Source: JAKACA01 sp050744865
Lineage (GTDB): Bacteria; Actinomycetota; Acidimicrobiia; Acidimicrobiales; Bog-793
Length of the DNA stretch: 64,000 nt
NCBI GenBank assembly: GCA_050744865.1
Contig: JBOGHW010000091.1
Span: forward strand, 55,640-119,639
Direction: 5' to 3'
Shown: one piece after another, positions 1 through 8,797 of the stretch
Layout: every line of letters starts with the position of its first letter
Numbering within the stretch: the stretch's first letter is position 1
Position numbers and translations under genes: made by a program
The notes under the pieces: generated by a model
The model's input: only the letters and a program-made list of their open reading frames with translations
Databases searched by the model: none
Told to the model about the DNA's origin: nothing

Positions 1-569
1 TTGCGAAGCGACACCAGCTGCCTCTTCATCTTGAACAGGACTCCGACCTGAGCGTCCGTCGGGCTGGCGAGGATCTGCTCCTCGATGTCGTCGATGGCGT
101 CATCGAAACGTGCCATCACCGGGAAGTACCCGTCTACCAAAGCATCGGCGATCCTGTAGAGGAGCATCACGGTGCCGGCTTGCATGTGGTGGCGCCAGAG
201 TGTCGCCTTCTCGCGTACCTGGGCCATCGTCTTGGAGGACGAGGCGTCTCGGATGGTCACCAGGAACTTCTCCGCGTAGAGGCAGTGCACTTCGGCCGAC
301 TCGGCGCTATAGCCGTCCTCGCCGACGTCATCGGACGCCCCGAAAAGGACCATCTGGGCAAAGTCGTCGTATTGCTCCACCTTTGGGCGCTGACCGAAGT
401 GCTCAGCGTCCTCGATCGCCAGCGGGTGGAACTTGAAGACTTTCGAGAGCCAGTCGAGCGCCGTGGCGTCGAGATCGACGATGTCCAGCCAGAACGGGCT
501 GCCGGCCTCGATGGCCGCCTCTATCGAGCTGGTCGTCACAGCAGGGCACGACCCGTCGGCCAGCATCAT
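1..569 (-). CDS. corA: CorA-family divalent cation channel, N-terminal part (cut by left edge)
   Basis: Incomplete gene reading leftwards; 189 residues are visible and the C-terminal membrane part lies outside the window. CorA proteins are pentameric Mg2+/Co2+ channels of the cytoplasmic membrane with a large N-terminal cytoplasmic domain. The visible part fits that domain: an early WLDI segment, the conserved stretch HPLAIEDAEHFGQRPKVEQY, a beta-rich section containing FLVTIRD, and the start of the long stalk helix (FDDAIDDIEEQIL). The ATG at 569 is chosen because a GGAAG sequence sits just upstream; an in-frame GTG lies four codons earlier. It lies 59 bp downstream of fahA on the same strand, which suggests co-transcription but not a shared function. 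The pore motif GMN cannot be checked here. Confidence 0.8.
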   Translation of the reverse strand, partial: MMLADGSCPAVTTSSIEAAIEAGSPFWLDIVDLDATALDWLSKVFKFHPLAIEDAEHFGQRPKVEQYDDFAQMVLFGASDDVGEDGYSAESAEVHCLYAEKFLVTIRDASSSKTMAQVREKATLWRHHMQAGTVMLLYRIADALVDGYFPVMARFDDAIDDIEEQILASPTDAQVGVLFKMKRQLVSLR

Positions 570-628
570 GGTGGCTTCCACCGCTCGATTCTGGCTCCCG
601 GGAGCCGGCGACTGGCGGATGCCGGCTC

Positions 629-1879
629 TCAGCCCTCCTTGCCGGTGGGGACCACTTGGCCCGCAACCTCGCCGAAGCCAATGTCTTGCCCGCCCGGGCC
701 GGGAGCTGTGGCCCGGATCCTCACAGTGTCGCCGTCTTCGAGGAAGGTGCGTGTCGTGCCGTCCTGGAGCACTATCGGGTCGCTGCCGCCCCAGGACAAC
801 TCGAGCAACGAGCCGGCCTCGTGGTCACCAGGACCACTCACGGTGCCGGACGCGAACAGGTCTCCTGTCCTCGTAATGGCGCCGTTGACCGTAGTGTGGG
901 CCAGCTGCTGAGCCGGAGTCCAGTACATGCCGGCGAAGGGCGGCCGGCTCACCACGCTGCCGTTGAGCTCGAGCTCGAGGCTTATGTCGAGACCCCACGG
1001 GTCATCTGCCCCGTCGGCCAGGTAGGCGGCAGGCGTGGGGTTGCGGAGCGGTGGGACGACCCGGGCGTCGGCGAGGGCGGAGAGCGGCACCACCCATGGC
1101 GATATCGAGGTGGCGAACGACTTGCCGAGGAACGGGCCCAGCGGTACGTACTCGAAGGCCTGGATGTCGCGGGCCGACCAGTCGTTCAGTAGGCAGACTC
1201 CGAAGACGTGCTCGGCGAAGTCTGCAACGGGCACGGGACTTCCGGCAGTCGAGCCGACTCCCACGACGAAACCCACCTCCACTTCCACGTCCAGCCTCAA
1301 GCACGGGCCGAACGTCGGCTCCTCGTCAGGTCTCGCCCTGCGGAGCCCTGCAGGACGGCGGACCGGCGTCCCCGATACGACCACGGTTCCCGACCGGCCG
1401 TGGTACCCAATCGGGATGTGCTTCCAGTTCGGGGTGAGGGGTTCCGAACTGGGCCGGAACAAGCGACCTAGGTTGGTGGCGTGCTGCTCCGAGGAGTAGA
1501 AGTCGACGTAGTCGGCCACCTCGAACGGCAGGTGAAGCTCGACGTCGCCGAGGGGGAACCGGTGCGCCGCCACGAGCCTCGCCTTGACCGGATCGACGAG
1601 GAGCTCTTGCAACCGGCCGCGGAAGCCTTCGGTTGCCTGGCGGCCGGAGGCCATGAACGCGTTGAGCGACGGCTGCTCCAGCAAGCCGACGGCACCGAGG
1701 CCTGTCTCACGGGCCAGGCCCGCCGCGTCGATGACGCCGTCCTCGAGCCGGATCCCCACCCGCCTCTCCCTGTCGGGCGGGTGCGAGAAGACGCCGTAGG
1801 GCAGGTTGTGGACACCGAAGGGCGATCCCTCGGGGACCTCGTCCCGCCCACGCGGCCGGGCTGGGTTTGGGATGGGCAC
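629..1879 (-). CDS. fahA: Fumarylacetoacetase
   Basis: A protein of 416 residues with the usual two-part layout: a small N-terminal domain (VHNLPYGVFS at about residue 20) and the C-terminal FAH catalytic fold. Diagnostic stretches are YVDFYSSEQHATNLG, PIGYHGRSGTVVVSGT and LNDWSARDIQAFEYVPLGPF, which carry the metal-binding acidic residues and substrate contacts of the family. The enzyme hydrolyses fumarylacetoacetate to fumarate and acetoacetate, the last step of tyrosine and homogentisate breakdown. The GTG at 1879 is chosen because further upstream the frame runs into the divergent oxidase gene; the 60-bp gap between the two starts would hold both promoters. No other tyrosine-degradation gene is nearby, so the pathway link rests on family assignment. 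Confidence 0.9.
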   Translation of the reverse strand: MPIPNPARPRGRDEVPEGSPFGVHNLPYGVFSHPPDRERRVGIRLEDGVIDAAGLARETGLGAVGLLEQPSLNAFMASGRQATEGFRGRLQELLVDPVKARLVAAHRFPLGDVELHLPFEVADYVDFYSSEQHATNLGRLFRPSSEPLTPNWKHIPIGYHGRSGTVVVSGTPVRRPAGLRRARPDEEPTFGPCLRLDVEVEVGFVVGVGSTAGSPVPVADFAEHVFGVCLLNDWSARDIQAFEYVPLGPFLGKSFATSISPWVVPLSALADARVVPPLRNPTPAAYLADGADDPWGLDISLELELNGSVVSRPPFAGMYWTPAQQLAHTTVNGAITRTGDLFASGTVSGPGDHEAGSLLELSWGGSDPIVLQDGTTRTFLEDGDTVRIRATAPGPGGQDIGFGEVAGQVVPTGKEG

Positions 1880-1938
1880 CCCGGCATCGTAGGCGGGCCA
1901 CCCCGTCCGGTCGTTCGGCCCGATTAGCCTCGTCCGGC

Positions 1939-3342
1939 ATGGGAACAGAAGCCGAGCTGCTGTCCCGCCTCGCCACCATCGTCGGCGAGGCGAACGTCCT
2001 TTCCGGCAGCCGCGTCTCACCTGACTACGGCCATGACGAGGGTCTGGCAACCGAACCAGTTGCACCCTTGGCCGTCGTGCAGCCGCGCTCGACCGCCGAA
2101 GTGGCGGGACTGGTGAACCTCGCCAGGCAGCTCGGCGTCCCGTTGACACCGCGTGGCAGCGCTACTGGCCTGTCGGGCGGCTGCGTTGCCACGCCCGGCG
2201 GCGTGCTGGTCGCATTCAATCGGATGAACAAGCTGCTGGAGCTCGATCTCGACAACCAGGTGGCCGTGGTCCAGCCGGGCATCACGCTCGCCGAGCTGGA
2301 TGCTCACGTTCGCCCGGAGGGCCTGGCCTACACCGTGTATCCGGGAGAGTCGAGTGCGTCCATCGGAGGCAACGTCGCCACCAACGCCGGCGGCATGCGG
2401 GCCGTGCGCTATGGGGTGACCCGGCACAACGTACTCGGCCTCGAGATTGTCCTCGGCACCGGCGAGACAGCCCGCGCGGGGGGCAAGTACGTCAAGTCGT
2501 CGACCGGATATGACCTCACGCAGCTAGTCATCGGCTCGGAGGGCACACTGGCGCTGGTCACCGAAGCCACGCTGAAGCTGCAGCCGGTCTTCAAGCACAG
2601 CGCAACGTTGCTGGTCCCGTTCCCGTCACTCCGGGAGATCACCGGCGCCATACCGGCGATACTTCGTGGCGGCTTCGGCCCGACGATCCTGGAGTACATC
2701 GATTCCCTGACGATGGGCTCGATCACTGCGAGCGAGGGGATCGACCTCGGGATCCCCGCCGACGTCGCCGCCACGGCGAGCGCCTACCTGGTCACAGTGC
2801 TGGAGCACCGCACGGCGGCACGCATCGACGAGGACGTCGAGACACTCGGCGACCTCCTGGTGTCCCATGGCGCCCTCGACGTCTACGTGCTGCCGGGCCA
2901 GGCGGCCGCGGCGTTGCTGCAGGCCCGGGAGCGTGCCTTCTACGTGGCCAAGGCAGCCGGCGCCAACGAGATCGTCGACGTCGTGATGCCACGGGCGCGC
3001 ATCGCCGACTTCCTCGAGGAGGTGGGTGAGCTGGCCGCCAAGAGTGGGACGTTCGCAGTGGGATGCGGTCACGCCGGTGACGGCAACATCCATCTCTCGG
3101 TGTTCCAGGGCGAGGAGAAGGCGCGGGAGGCGTTTCTTTTCGAGTTGTTCACCGCCGCTATCAGTCTCGGCGGCGCTATCTCCGGCGAGCACGGAATCGG
3201 CACGGCCAAGCGCGCGGCATACCTGGCCCTCGAGACTCCCGAGCGCCTTGCCCTCATGAGGCGGCTGAAGGCCGCGTTCGATCCGGACGGCATCCTCAAC
3301 CCCGACAAGGTCTTCGGGCCGGCGAAAGGAGAACTGGATTGA
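1939..3342 (+). CDS. FAD-linked oxidase, GlcD / D-lactate dehydrogenase type
   Basis: A 467-residue flavoprotein of the PCMH-type FAD-binding family with a C-terminal FAD-oxidase domain. The FAD-binding signature PRGSATGLSGG lies at residues 71-81, followed by GGNVATNAGGMRAVRYGVT and GSEGTLALVTEATL. The C-terminal domain has the metal and substrate motif GCGHAGDGNIH near residue 375 and GEHGIGTAKR near 415, both typical of glycolate oxidase subunit D and D-2-hydroxyacid dehydrogenases. It probably oxidises a D-2-hydroxyacid to the 2-oxoacid. The glcE and glcF partners of a true glycolate oxidase are not present beside it, so a single-subunit dehydrogenase is more likely. Its stop overlaps the start of the ThDP enzyme, so the two are probably co-translated. 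ATG at 1939 chosen; an earlier in-frame ATG lies inside fahA. Confidence 0.85.
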   Translation: MGTEAELLSRLATIVGEANVLSGSRVSPDYGHDEGLATEPVAPLAVVQPRSTAEVAGLVNLARQLGVPLTPRGSATGLSGGCVATPGGVLVAFNRMNKLLELDLDNQVAVVQPGITLAELDAHVRPEGLAYTVYPGESSASIGGNVATNAGGMRAVRYGVTRHNVLGLEIVLGTGETARAGGKYVKSSTGYDLTQLVIGSEGTLALVTEATLKLQPVFKHSATLLVPFPSLREITGAIPAILRGGFGPTILEYIDSLTMGSITASEGIDLGIPADVAATASAYLVTVLEHRTAARIDEDVETLGDLLVSHGALDVYVLPGQAAAALLQARERAFYVAKAAGANEIVDVVMPRARIADFLEEVGELAAKSGTFAVGCGHAGDGNIHLSVFQGEEKAREAFLFELFTAAISLGGAISGEHGIGTAKRAAYLALETPERLALMRRLKAAFDPDGILNPDKVFGPAKGELD

Positions 3343-4919
3343 AAGGGGCCCAACTTCTGCTCCGGACGCTGGTGGCGTCCGGAGTCGACACCTGCTTCAC
3401 GAATCCGGGTACCTCGGAGATGCACTTCGTCGCCAGCCTTGACTCCGTTCCTGCGATGCGGCCGGTCCTCTGCCTGTTCGAGGGCGTGGCAACCGGGGCA
3501 GCCGACGGTTATGCCCGCATGGCCGACCGGCCGGCAACAACCTTGCTGCACCTCGGGCCGGGACTGGCAAACGGCACGGCCAACCTCCACAACGCCCGTC
3601 GGGCGAAGTCACCCGTGGTCAACGTCGTGGGCGACCACGCCACGTACCACAAGGGCTTGGACGCCCCGCTGGAGTCGGACATCGAGAGCATCGCCCGTGG
3701 TGCTTCGGGTTGGTACCGCTGGTGTGGAAGCACCGGCTCCATTGCCCTCGACACCGCCGAGGCCGTCGCCGCCTCCTTGGGCCCGCCTCGGCAAGTCGCC
3801 ACCTTGGTGTTGCCTGCCGACGTCTCCTGGCTCGACGCCGGCGACGCCACGGCGCCGGTCCGCCCGCCCGAGATTGTGGCAGGTGCTGGACAGCGTGCGC
3901 CGGTCTCCGAGGAGGCTCTCGAGAGGGCTGCCAAGCTGCTCGCCTCGGGAGAGCCGGTAGCTCTCTTGCTCGGCGACTCAGCGGTTCGCCGGGCTGGCCT
4001 GCTCGCCGCCGGCCGAGTGGCGGCGAGCACGGGCGCGAGGTTGCTCTCGGAAGGATTCCCCGGGCGAATGGAGCGGGGCGCGGGCCTCCCGGCCGTCGAG
4101 AGGCTCGCCTACCTCGGTGAGTTCGCCATGGCTCAAATGGCAGGACTGCGCCATCTCATCCTGGTGGACGCCAGGTCCCCTGTCTCGGCCTTTGCCTACC
4201 CCGGCAAACCGAGCGAGCTGGTGCCTGACGGTTGCGAGGTACAGGTGCTGGCCGCCGAAGGCGAGGATGCCCCTCGTGCGCTCGAGGCACTGGCGGACCT
4301 CGTCGGTGCACCGGCGCACTCGGCCTTGCTTGCGGCGTCGTCACGGCCCGACATCCCGACAGGCCCGCTCGACGGCGCCTCGGCTGCTGCGGTCATCGGC
4401 GCTCTGCTGCCCGATGGCGCCATCATCTCGGACGAAGCCATCACGGCCGGCATCTACGTACCGGCCGCCACCGCAGGTGCTCCACAGCACGACCTGTTGT
4501 CGCTGAGCGGGGCGTCGATAGGCCAGGGCCTCCCGCTTGCAACGGGGGCGGCTGTCGCATGCCCCGACCGACCTGTTCTCGCCCTGCAGGCAGACGGTAG
4601 CGCCATGTACACGCTGCAGGCTCTCTGGACCCAGGCGCGGGAGGGCCTCGACGTCACCACCGTGCTCTTCGACAACGGCTCCTACGCGATCCTCAACATC
4701 GAGCTGGACCGCGTCGGAGCCGAGGCAAGCGGCAACACGGCGCGTTCGATGCTGGAGATCGGCAACCCTGACCTCGACTTCGTGAAGCTCGCCGCGGGTC
4801 TCGGCGTGCCCGCAGTACGCGCTGAGAGTGCCGACGAGCTTGCCTCGGCGCTTCGACGAGCCTTCGCAGAAAAGGGCCCTCACCTCGTACAAGCGGTGAT
4901 GCCGCGAGGCAGCATCTAG
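3339..4919 (+). CDS. ThDP-dependent enzyme, acetolactate synthase / benzoylformate decarboxylase-like
   Basis: A 526-residue member of the thiamine-diphosphate decarboxylase superfamily. The N-terminal Pyr domain carries the catalytic glutamate in CLFEGVATGAADGYAR (Glu48). The C-terminal PP domain has the diphosphate and Mg2+ motif ADGSAMYT through DNGSY at about residues 416-446. The central region is a weak Rossmann-like domain. The sequence is shorter and more divergent than housekeeping IlvB and no small subunit gene is adjacent, so a 2-oxoacid decarboxylase or carboligase role is as likely as acetolactate synthesis. The start is TTG at 3339, with GAAAGGAG just upstream and a TTGA overlap with the oxidase stop. 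The oxidase could supply its 2-oxoacid substrate; that is inference. Confidence 0.78.
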   Translation: MKGAQLLLRTLVASGVDTCFTNPGTSEMHFVASLDSVPAMRPVLCLFEGVATGAADGYARMADRPATTLLHLGPGLANGTANLHNARRAKSPVVNVVGDHATYHKGLDAPLESDIESIARGASGWYRWCGSTGSIALDTAEAVAASLGPPRQVATLVLPADVSWLDAGDATAPVRPPEIVAGAGQRAPVSEEALERAAKLLASGEPVALLLGDSAVRRAGLLAAGRVAASTGARLLSEGFPGRMERGAGLPAVERLAYLGEFAMAQMAGLRHLILVDARSPVSAFAYPGKPSELVPDGCEVQVLAAEGEDAPRALEALADLVGAPAHSALLAASSRPDIPTGPLDGASAAAVIGALLPDGAIISDEAITAGIYVPAATAGAPQHDLLSLSGASIGQGLPLATGAAVACPDRPVLALQADGSAMYTLQALWTQAREGLDVTTVLFDNGSYAILNIELDRVGAEASGNTARSMLEIGNPDLDFVKLAAGLGVPAVRAESADELASALRRAFAEKGPHLVQAVMPRGSI

Positions 4920-4976
4920 CTCCGTGAGCGGCGGCGTGAAGCCACCGTCGCGCGGAAGTTGTAACTTTGGCCGGTC

Positions 4977-6782
4977 ATGCCTCACAGGATCGATGTCGAG
5001 CTAACCAGCACCAAGGACGCGGAGACCTTCACCTGGCGGGCCGCCAAGGCGCGCCAGCCGAAGGGAACCGTCGACGCCTCGCTCTTGCCGGCAGGAGCCA
5101 AGGTCGGTGACGTCGTCCGTGTCGAAGCCGAGATCGAGCTGGACGGCATCCGCATCCTGAGTGTCCTCCCGAACAGGGAGAAGGCGGCCCCGACGGACCG
5201 CATCGAGGTCGTGGGCAGCAAGCTTCCCGTAGCCGGCGTCACCACAGTGCTCGCCGGAAAGGACAGTCGCCGCCGAGAGAGCGCCTTTTTCCGGGACGGC
5301 TCCGAGCGCCGCGGCCGGGACGACGCTGGGCGAGGTCGGGGGCGGGAGGGCACTCGCGTCGCCAGCGCCCGCACCGCCGCCCCGGGCTCCGAGGCACCAT
5401 CGACCGAGGAGCGGCGGCCCCCACAGCGGCGCACCGGGCCGCGCTCCGAACGAACGGCCGGTGACAGACCAGACCGGGCTACCGGCGAGAAGGCGCAAGG
5501 CGACCGGGGACAAGGCGACAGAGCCAGTCGGGCCACCGGCGACAGGTCGTCCGGCCAGCGGCACGCGCCCGCGCCCGCCTCAGCTCGGACAGAGGCCGGT
5601 TCAGCGCCTCACAGCCGGCCTCCCACAGGACCAGCTCGAGAAGGCCGCGGTGGCCGGATGGTCGACAAAGGGGGCGGCGTGCGGAAGGCGCCCTACCGCC
5701 TGGAGCCCGGCTCAAAGCACCGGGACGAGCTCATGGCTGGGCTTGGTGCCGAGCAGCGCGCAATAGCCGAGCGCCTGGCCGCCGCCGCCGGCAGCCTGCC
5801 GGCGCTTCGCAAGGCGATCGCCGGCGAGCAGGAACGCGCCAAGGCCGAGGGCCGCCCATTCGACGGTGGCGAGCAGATCCTGGCCGTGGCCGAACAGCTG
5901 CTTCCCGACGTTAGGGCGGCGATGTGGCTCGACCGGGCCGAAGCCGCAGTTGCCCACATCGACGAGCTCAGCCTTCGCGACTTGCGGGCGATAGTCGTCG
6001 CCGGCGGCCCTCGCACCGAGCTCGGTCGCGAGCTTGACCGGACGCTCCGGGAGGGACACGACAAGCGAGTGGCGAAGTTGCGCGCCGACTGGGAAGAGCA
6101 CCTGGCGCAGGCGCTCGCCGAAGGCAGACTGCTGCAGGCCCTTAGATTGTCGACCAGGCTGCCGGAGCCGACGGCTCGTTTCCCCGCCGCCTTGGTTGAG
6201 ACCCTCGCCGGTCAGGCCGGAGCCGCCATGTCAGCCGCGACAGCGCCGGACCGTTGGCTTGCTCTCCTCGCAGCTGCCGAGCTCTCGCCCGTCCGGCGCC
6301 AGATACATCCGGCCGGAATCCCTGACGACGAGTCGGGTGAAGTACACCGAAAGGCCTCCGAGGCTGCGGGCCGAATCCCGGCTCTCGCCGCCCTGCTGGG
6401 GATGGCGATGCCTCCCCCACCTCAGCCGTTGCCCGGTGAGCGTCCCGTTCGGACGCGCCTACCCCATTCCCTGCACCCACCAAGGGCCGCCCATCGTCCC
6501 GCAGCAAGGGCAGCGCAAGCAACGGCCGCCGCGCCAGGCGTCGCCGGACCTCCCGCGGTCCCCGCCGAGGCCGAGCCGGCCGCGCCCACCGAGCATGTCG
6601 GTGCGGCCGCCGAGCACGCCGGTGCTGGTCCGGCGCACGTCACGGCATCCGATGATCTGGCCGTTGCCACCGAGAGTACGGCGACTTCTGCGGAGCCTGC
6701 GGCGCTAGTTGGCGGGTCAGGCAGCGATTCGCGTGCCGGCGCTTTGGACGAACGGGCAGGCGAAGCGCCCAGTGCTGGCTGA
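4977..6782 (+). CDS. Large Arg/Gly-rich protein of unknown function
   Basis: I do not recognise a named family. Three regions are visible in the 601 residues. Residues 1-85 are compact and beta-rich (DVVRVEAEIELDGIRILSVL) and resemble a small OB-like nucleic-acid domain. Residues about 95-230 are disordered and basic, packed with RG, GDR, RATGDR and ERTAGDR repeats, as seen in RNA-binding or condensate-forming proteins. Residues about 235-480 form an alpha-helical domain full of Leu, Ala and charged residues (GAEQRAIAERLAAAAGSL). The last 120 residues are Ala/Pro-rich and low in complexity. Length, codon use and ATG start look like a real gene, 57 bp after the ThDP enzyme. RNA or ribosome binding is only a guess from composition. 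Confidence 0.6.
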   Translation: MPHRIDVELTSTKDAETFTWRAAKARQPKGTVDASLLPAGAKVGDVVRVEAEIELDGIRILSVLPNREKAAPTDRIEVVGSKLPVAGVTTVLAGKDSRRRESAFFRDGSERRGRDDAGRGRGREGTRVASARTAAPGSEAPSTEERRPPQRRTGPRSERTAGDRPDRATGEKAQGDRGQGDRASRATGDRSSGQRHAPAPASARTEAGSAPHSRPPTGPAREGRGGRMVDKGGGVRKAPYRLEPGSKHRDELMAGLGAEQRAIAERLAAAAGSLPALRKAIAGEQERAKAEGRPFDGGEQILAVAEQLLPDVRAAMWLDRAEAAVAHIDELSLRDLRAIVVAGGPRTELGRELDRTLREGHDKRVAKLRADWEEHLAQALAEGRLLQALRLSTRLPEPTARFPAALVETLAGQAGAAMSAATAPDRWLALLAAAELSPVRRQIHPAGIPDDESGEVHRKASEAAGRIPALAALLGMAMPPPPQPLPGERPVRTRLPHSLHPPRAAHRPAARAAQATAAAPGVAGPPAVPAEAEPAAPTEHVGAAAEHAGAGPAHVTASDDLAVATESTATSAEPAALVGGSGSDSRAGALDERAGEAPSAG

Positions 6783-6809
6783 CGCCCGTAGTTAACACTG
6801 ACGTCGGTC

Positions 6810-6976
6810 GCAAGGTGGGCCACCCGACGCGCCGATTCAGGCCCGGAAACGTACGTCCGCCGGCCCACCTGCGTCCGCCCGGTCAATCCGGACCTCACTC
6901 GGTACCGAACCACGCAAGGTGGGCCGCCCGACGCGCCGATTCAGGCCCGGAAACGTACGTCCGCCGGCCCACCTGC
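6810..6976. repeat. Two direct copies of a 63-bp element with inverted ends
   Basis: Copies at 6810-6872 and 6914-6976 differ at one base (A or G near position 14) and have a period of 104 bp. Each copy begins GCAAGGTGGGCC and ends GGCCCACCTGC, which are complementary ends able to form a stem, and each has the internal palindrome ACGTACGT. The 41 bp between copies is unrelated. The element lies between the ends of two converging genes (the 601-residue protein and the acetyltransferase), so it could act as a bidirectional terminator, a REP-like sequence or a tiny non-autonomous element. No gene is visible in 6783-7041. Confidence 0.85.
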
Positions 6977-7041
6977 CTGGCCCCGGCACCCCTCCCCCGG
7001 AGCAAGCGGTTCGACAGAGTGCGGGCGGCCGCATTCTCGGC

Positions 7042-7515
7042 TCAGACTCGATCTGGTGGAGCCCGGTGCATCACGATGAGCCTGGCCGAGAAGCCGGCTG
7101 ACTCGAACAGGTTCTTGGTAGCGCGGTCACCCGGCAGGGCGTAGGCGTCGATGCGCTCCGCCCCCCTGTCGGCCGCCCAGCGAGCGACCAGGCCGAGCAG
7201 CTCTTGGCCCACTCCCACGCTTCTGGCTTCTGGATCGACCCACAGCGCCTGCAGACGCCCCAGAGGCGACCCGCCGACGACCTCAACGCACGCCACCGCC
7301 ACCCCGAGAACCACGCCGTCCAAAGTTCCGACAGCGACGAGGCGGCTCTCGTCACCGGCAGTCGGGAGGTCGACCAAGATCTCGAGGCCCGAGAGCTCGC
7401 GGGCGAGAAACAATGTCCCACCCCGCAGGTCCGAGGCGACCGCGGCCGCCTGGTCGACCAGGGAAGTCAGCGCCTCGAGATCGGCTGGTTCGGCAGGGCG
7501 GGCGGCGACGATCAC
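7042..7515 (-). CDS. GNAT-family N-acetyltransferase
   Basis: A 157-residue protein filling a single GNAT fold. The N-terminus AARPAEPADLEALTSLVDQA matches the first strand and helix. Motif A, with the acetyl-CoA pyrophosphate loop, is LQALWVDPEARSVGVGQELL, and motif B follows as ATKNLFESAGFSAR. GNAT enzymes move an acetyl group from acetyl-CoA to an amine; the substrate cannot be told from sequence. It lies 16 bp downstream of the next gene on the same strand and is probably co-transcribed with it. The family is clear, the function open. Confidence 0.85.
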   Translation of the reverse strand: MIVAARPAEPADLEALTSLVDQAAAVASDLRGGTLFLARELSGLEILVDLPTAGDESRLVAVGTLDGVVLGVAVACVEVVGGSPLGRLQALWVDPEARSVGVGQELLGLVARWAADRGAERIDAYALPGDRATKNLFESAGFSARLIVMHRAPPDRV

Positions 7516-7531
7516 AGTTGGCTTCAGCGAG

Positions 7532-8206
7532 TCAGCGAGTCGGGGAGCCGGCGCCGGGTGCCTGCCCGACAGCCCTCCGGGGCTCGGTCAGCTGGCCGAT
7601 CCGGTGGAGAATGGTCCTGCGGGCCCTAGTCGCCAGCTCGTAGGCGCGGATGGCGTCGAGCTCGTCCGGGCGCAGCGAGCTCAAACGCTGCACCACATGT
7701 GAAGCAGCCAGAGTGTCGTAACCCGGGATCGCCAGCCCGTTTGCGGCCCCCTCGCTTGGCTGTGCTGGTGGCGGGGCGTCATGTGGCTCCGTACCGGCAC
7801 CCGCGGTGGTGGCGGTCCGCTGGGTCGTTCGAGGACTCTCTGAAGCCCCTGTGCGGCGTCCGGCGGCAGATCCGGTTCGCCGGGGGGGCGGCTTTGGAGC
7901 CGTAGAGGTGGTACCTGGCGTGTCCTTCACGGCCTTGCGGTTCGCCGAGGTCGGCTCGGGTGGGGCGCCAACAGGCTGCCCCGATCCACGCTCGGCGGCG
8001 AGGCGACCGAAGCGGTTCTTGGCCTCCCCAACGGCGAGCCTGCCCATCACCCGGGCGTTCCTCACCTGGCCCTCGAGCTGCTGACGGCCCTTGGCCGTGA
8101 GCTTCGGCAGCTCTTCGACGACAGTTATCGCAACCCCGACCGGCACGTAGAGGGCGTAGTCGAGCACGAAGTCCCTGAGAGAGCGCTCGCTGGCAGGCCC
8201 GGTCAC
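7532..8206 (-). CDS. Conserved actinobacterial protein, lipid-droplet-associated-protein-like
   Basis: Unrecognised enzymatically, but the layout is familiar from actinobacterial proteins sometimes annotated as lipid-droplet-associated. The N-terminal amphipathic or hydrophobic helix (YALYVPVGVAITVVEELPKL, about residues 16-35) is followed by a charged helix, a long Pro/Thr/Arg-rich disordered middle (residues 70-155) and a short conserved C-terminal domain. That domain begins IPGYDTLAASHVVQRLSSLR and continues DELDAIRAYELATRARRTIL. The C-terminal piece recurs as a helical pair in this protein group. It sits between the DUF4193 gene and the acetyltransferase on the same strand. A membrane- or lipid-surface location is inferred from the N-terminal helix. 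Confidence 0.6.
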   Translation of the reverse strand: MTGPASERSLRDFVLDYALYVPVGVAITVVEELPKLTAKGRQQLEGQVRNARVMGRLAVGEAKNRFGRLAAERGSGQPVGAPPEPTSANRKAVKDTPGTTSTAPKPPPRRTGSAAGRRTGASESPRTTQRTATTAGAGTEPHDAPPPAQPSEGAANGLAIPGYDTLAASHVVQRLSSLRPDELDAIRAYELATRARRTILHRIGQLTEPRRAVGQAPGAGSPTR

Positions 8207-8293
8207 CTCTGGACCCTATATCGACTCGAGCGGCGAGAGCACCCTCGAGACCCTGGCGGACCGACTCCTGGGCTTGCCTGCGCTTGCTTGGGC

Positions 8294-8797
8294 TCAGACG
8301 CAGTCGCGGCAGAGGCCGCGCCTTGCATCGGCGAGCTGGCTCTCGCTCTTGACCAGGAAGCAAGAACGGCACACGAACTCGCCGGGCTGCTTGGGGAGAA
8401 CCCGCAGCGTCCCGTCCCCGCGGTCCTCGGCATCGCTCGGCTCGTCCTCGTCCTCCTCCTCGTCGTCTTCGACGACGAGGCGCTCTTTCAATATGACGTC
8501 GAGCCCGGCTTCGATGTCGTCGTCGTCGATGTCCTCGTCGTCCTCGTCGTCCCCGGTGTTGTCTTCGCCTTCGACCGGGACCACGATGCCGACCGGCGAC
8601 ACGACGACTTTGCCGTCGTCCCCGCCCTCGGCCTCGTCGTCGAGATCGGCCAGATCGTCATCACCGTCGTCGTCGTCGTCGATCACGTCGTCCAGACTGT
8701 CGCCGTCGAGAAGGTCATCGTCGGTCAGGTCGTCTAGATCTTCGACGGCGTCGATGCTGACCTCGTCGACGTCGGTGCCGTCCAGCTCTTTAGGCAT
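8294..8797 (-). CDS. DUF4193 protein, highly acidic with zinc-ribbon-like C-terminus
   Basis: This 167-residue protein is extremely acidic: long Asp/Glu runs fill residues 8-65 and 80-125. The C-terminal 30 residues carry two CxxC pairs (FVCRSC and LCRDC) with SQLAD between them, which would bind zinc. This combination is the hallmark of DUF4193, a family found in actinobacteria whose role is unknown; the acidic tract and zinc knuckle suggest a protein- or nucleic-acid-mimic partner role. The Asp/Glu codons produce the GAC/GAT-rich repeats seen in the DNA. The ATG at 8797 is followed by MPKELDGTD and no better upstream start is visible. It reads out of the 354-bp intergenic stretch. Confidence 0.85.
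   Translation of the reverse strand: MPKELDGTDVDEVSIDAVEDLDDLTDDDLLDGDSLDDVIDDDDDGDDDLADLDDEAEGGDDGKVVVSPVGIVVPVEGEDNTGDDEDDEDIDDDDIEAGLDVILKERLVVEDDEEEDEDEPSDAEDRGDGTLRVLPKQPGEFVCRSCFLVKSESQLADARRGLCRDCV

Noticed and set aside
6810..6976. Integron attC-like sites
   Set aside because: The outer sequences do not carry the RYYYAAC/GTTRRRY ends and there is no integrase or cassette layout.
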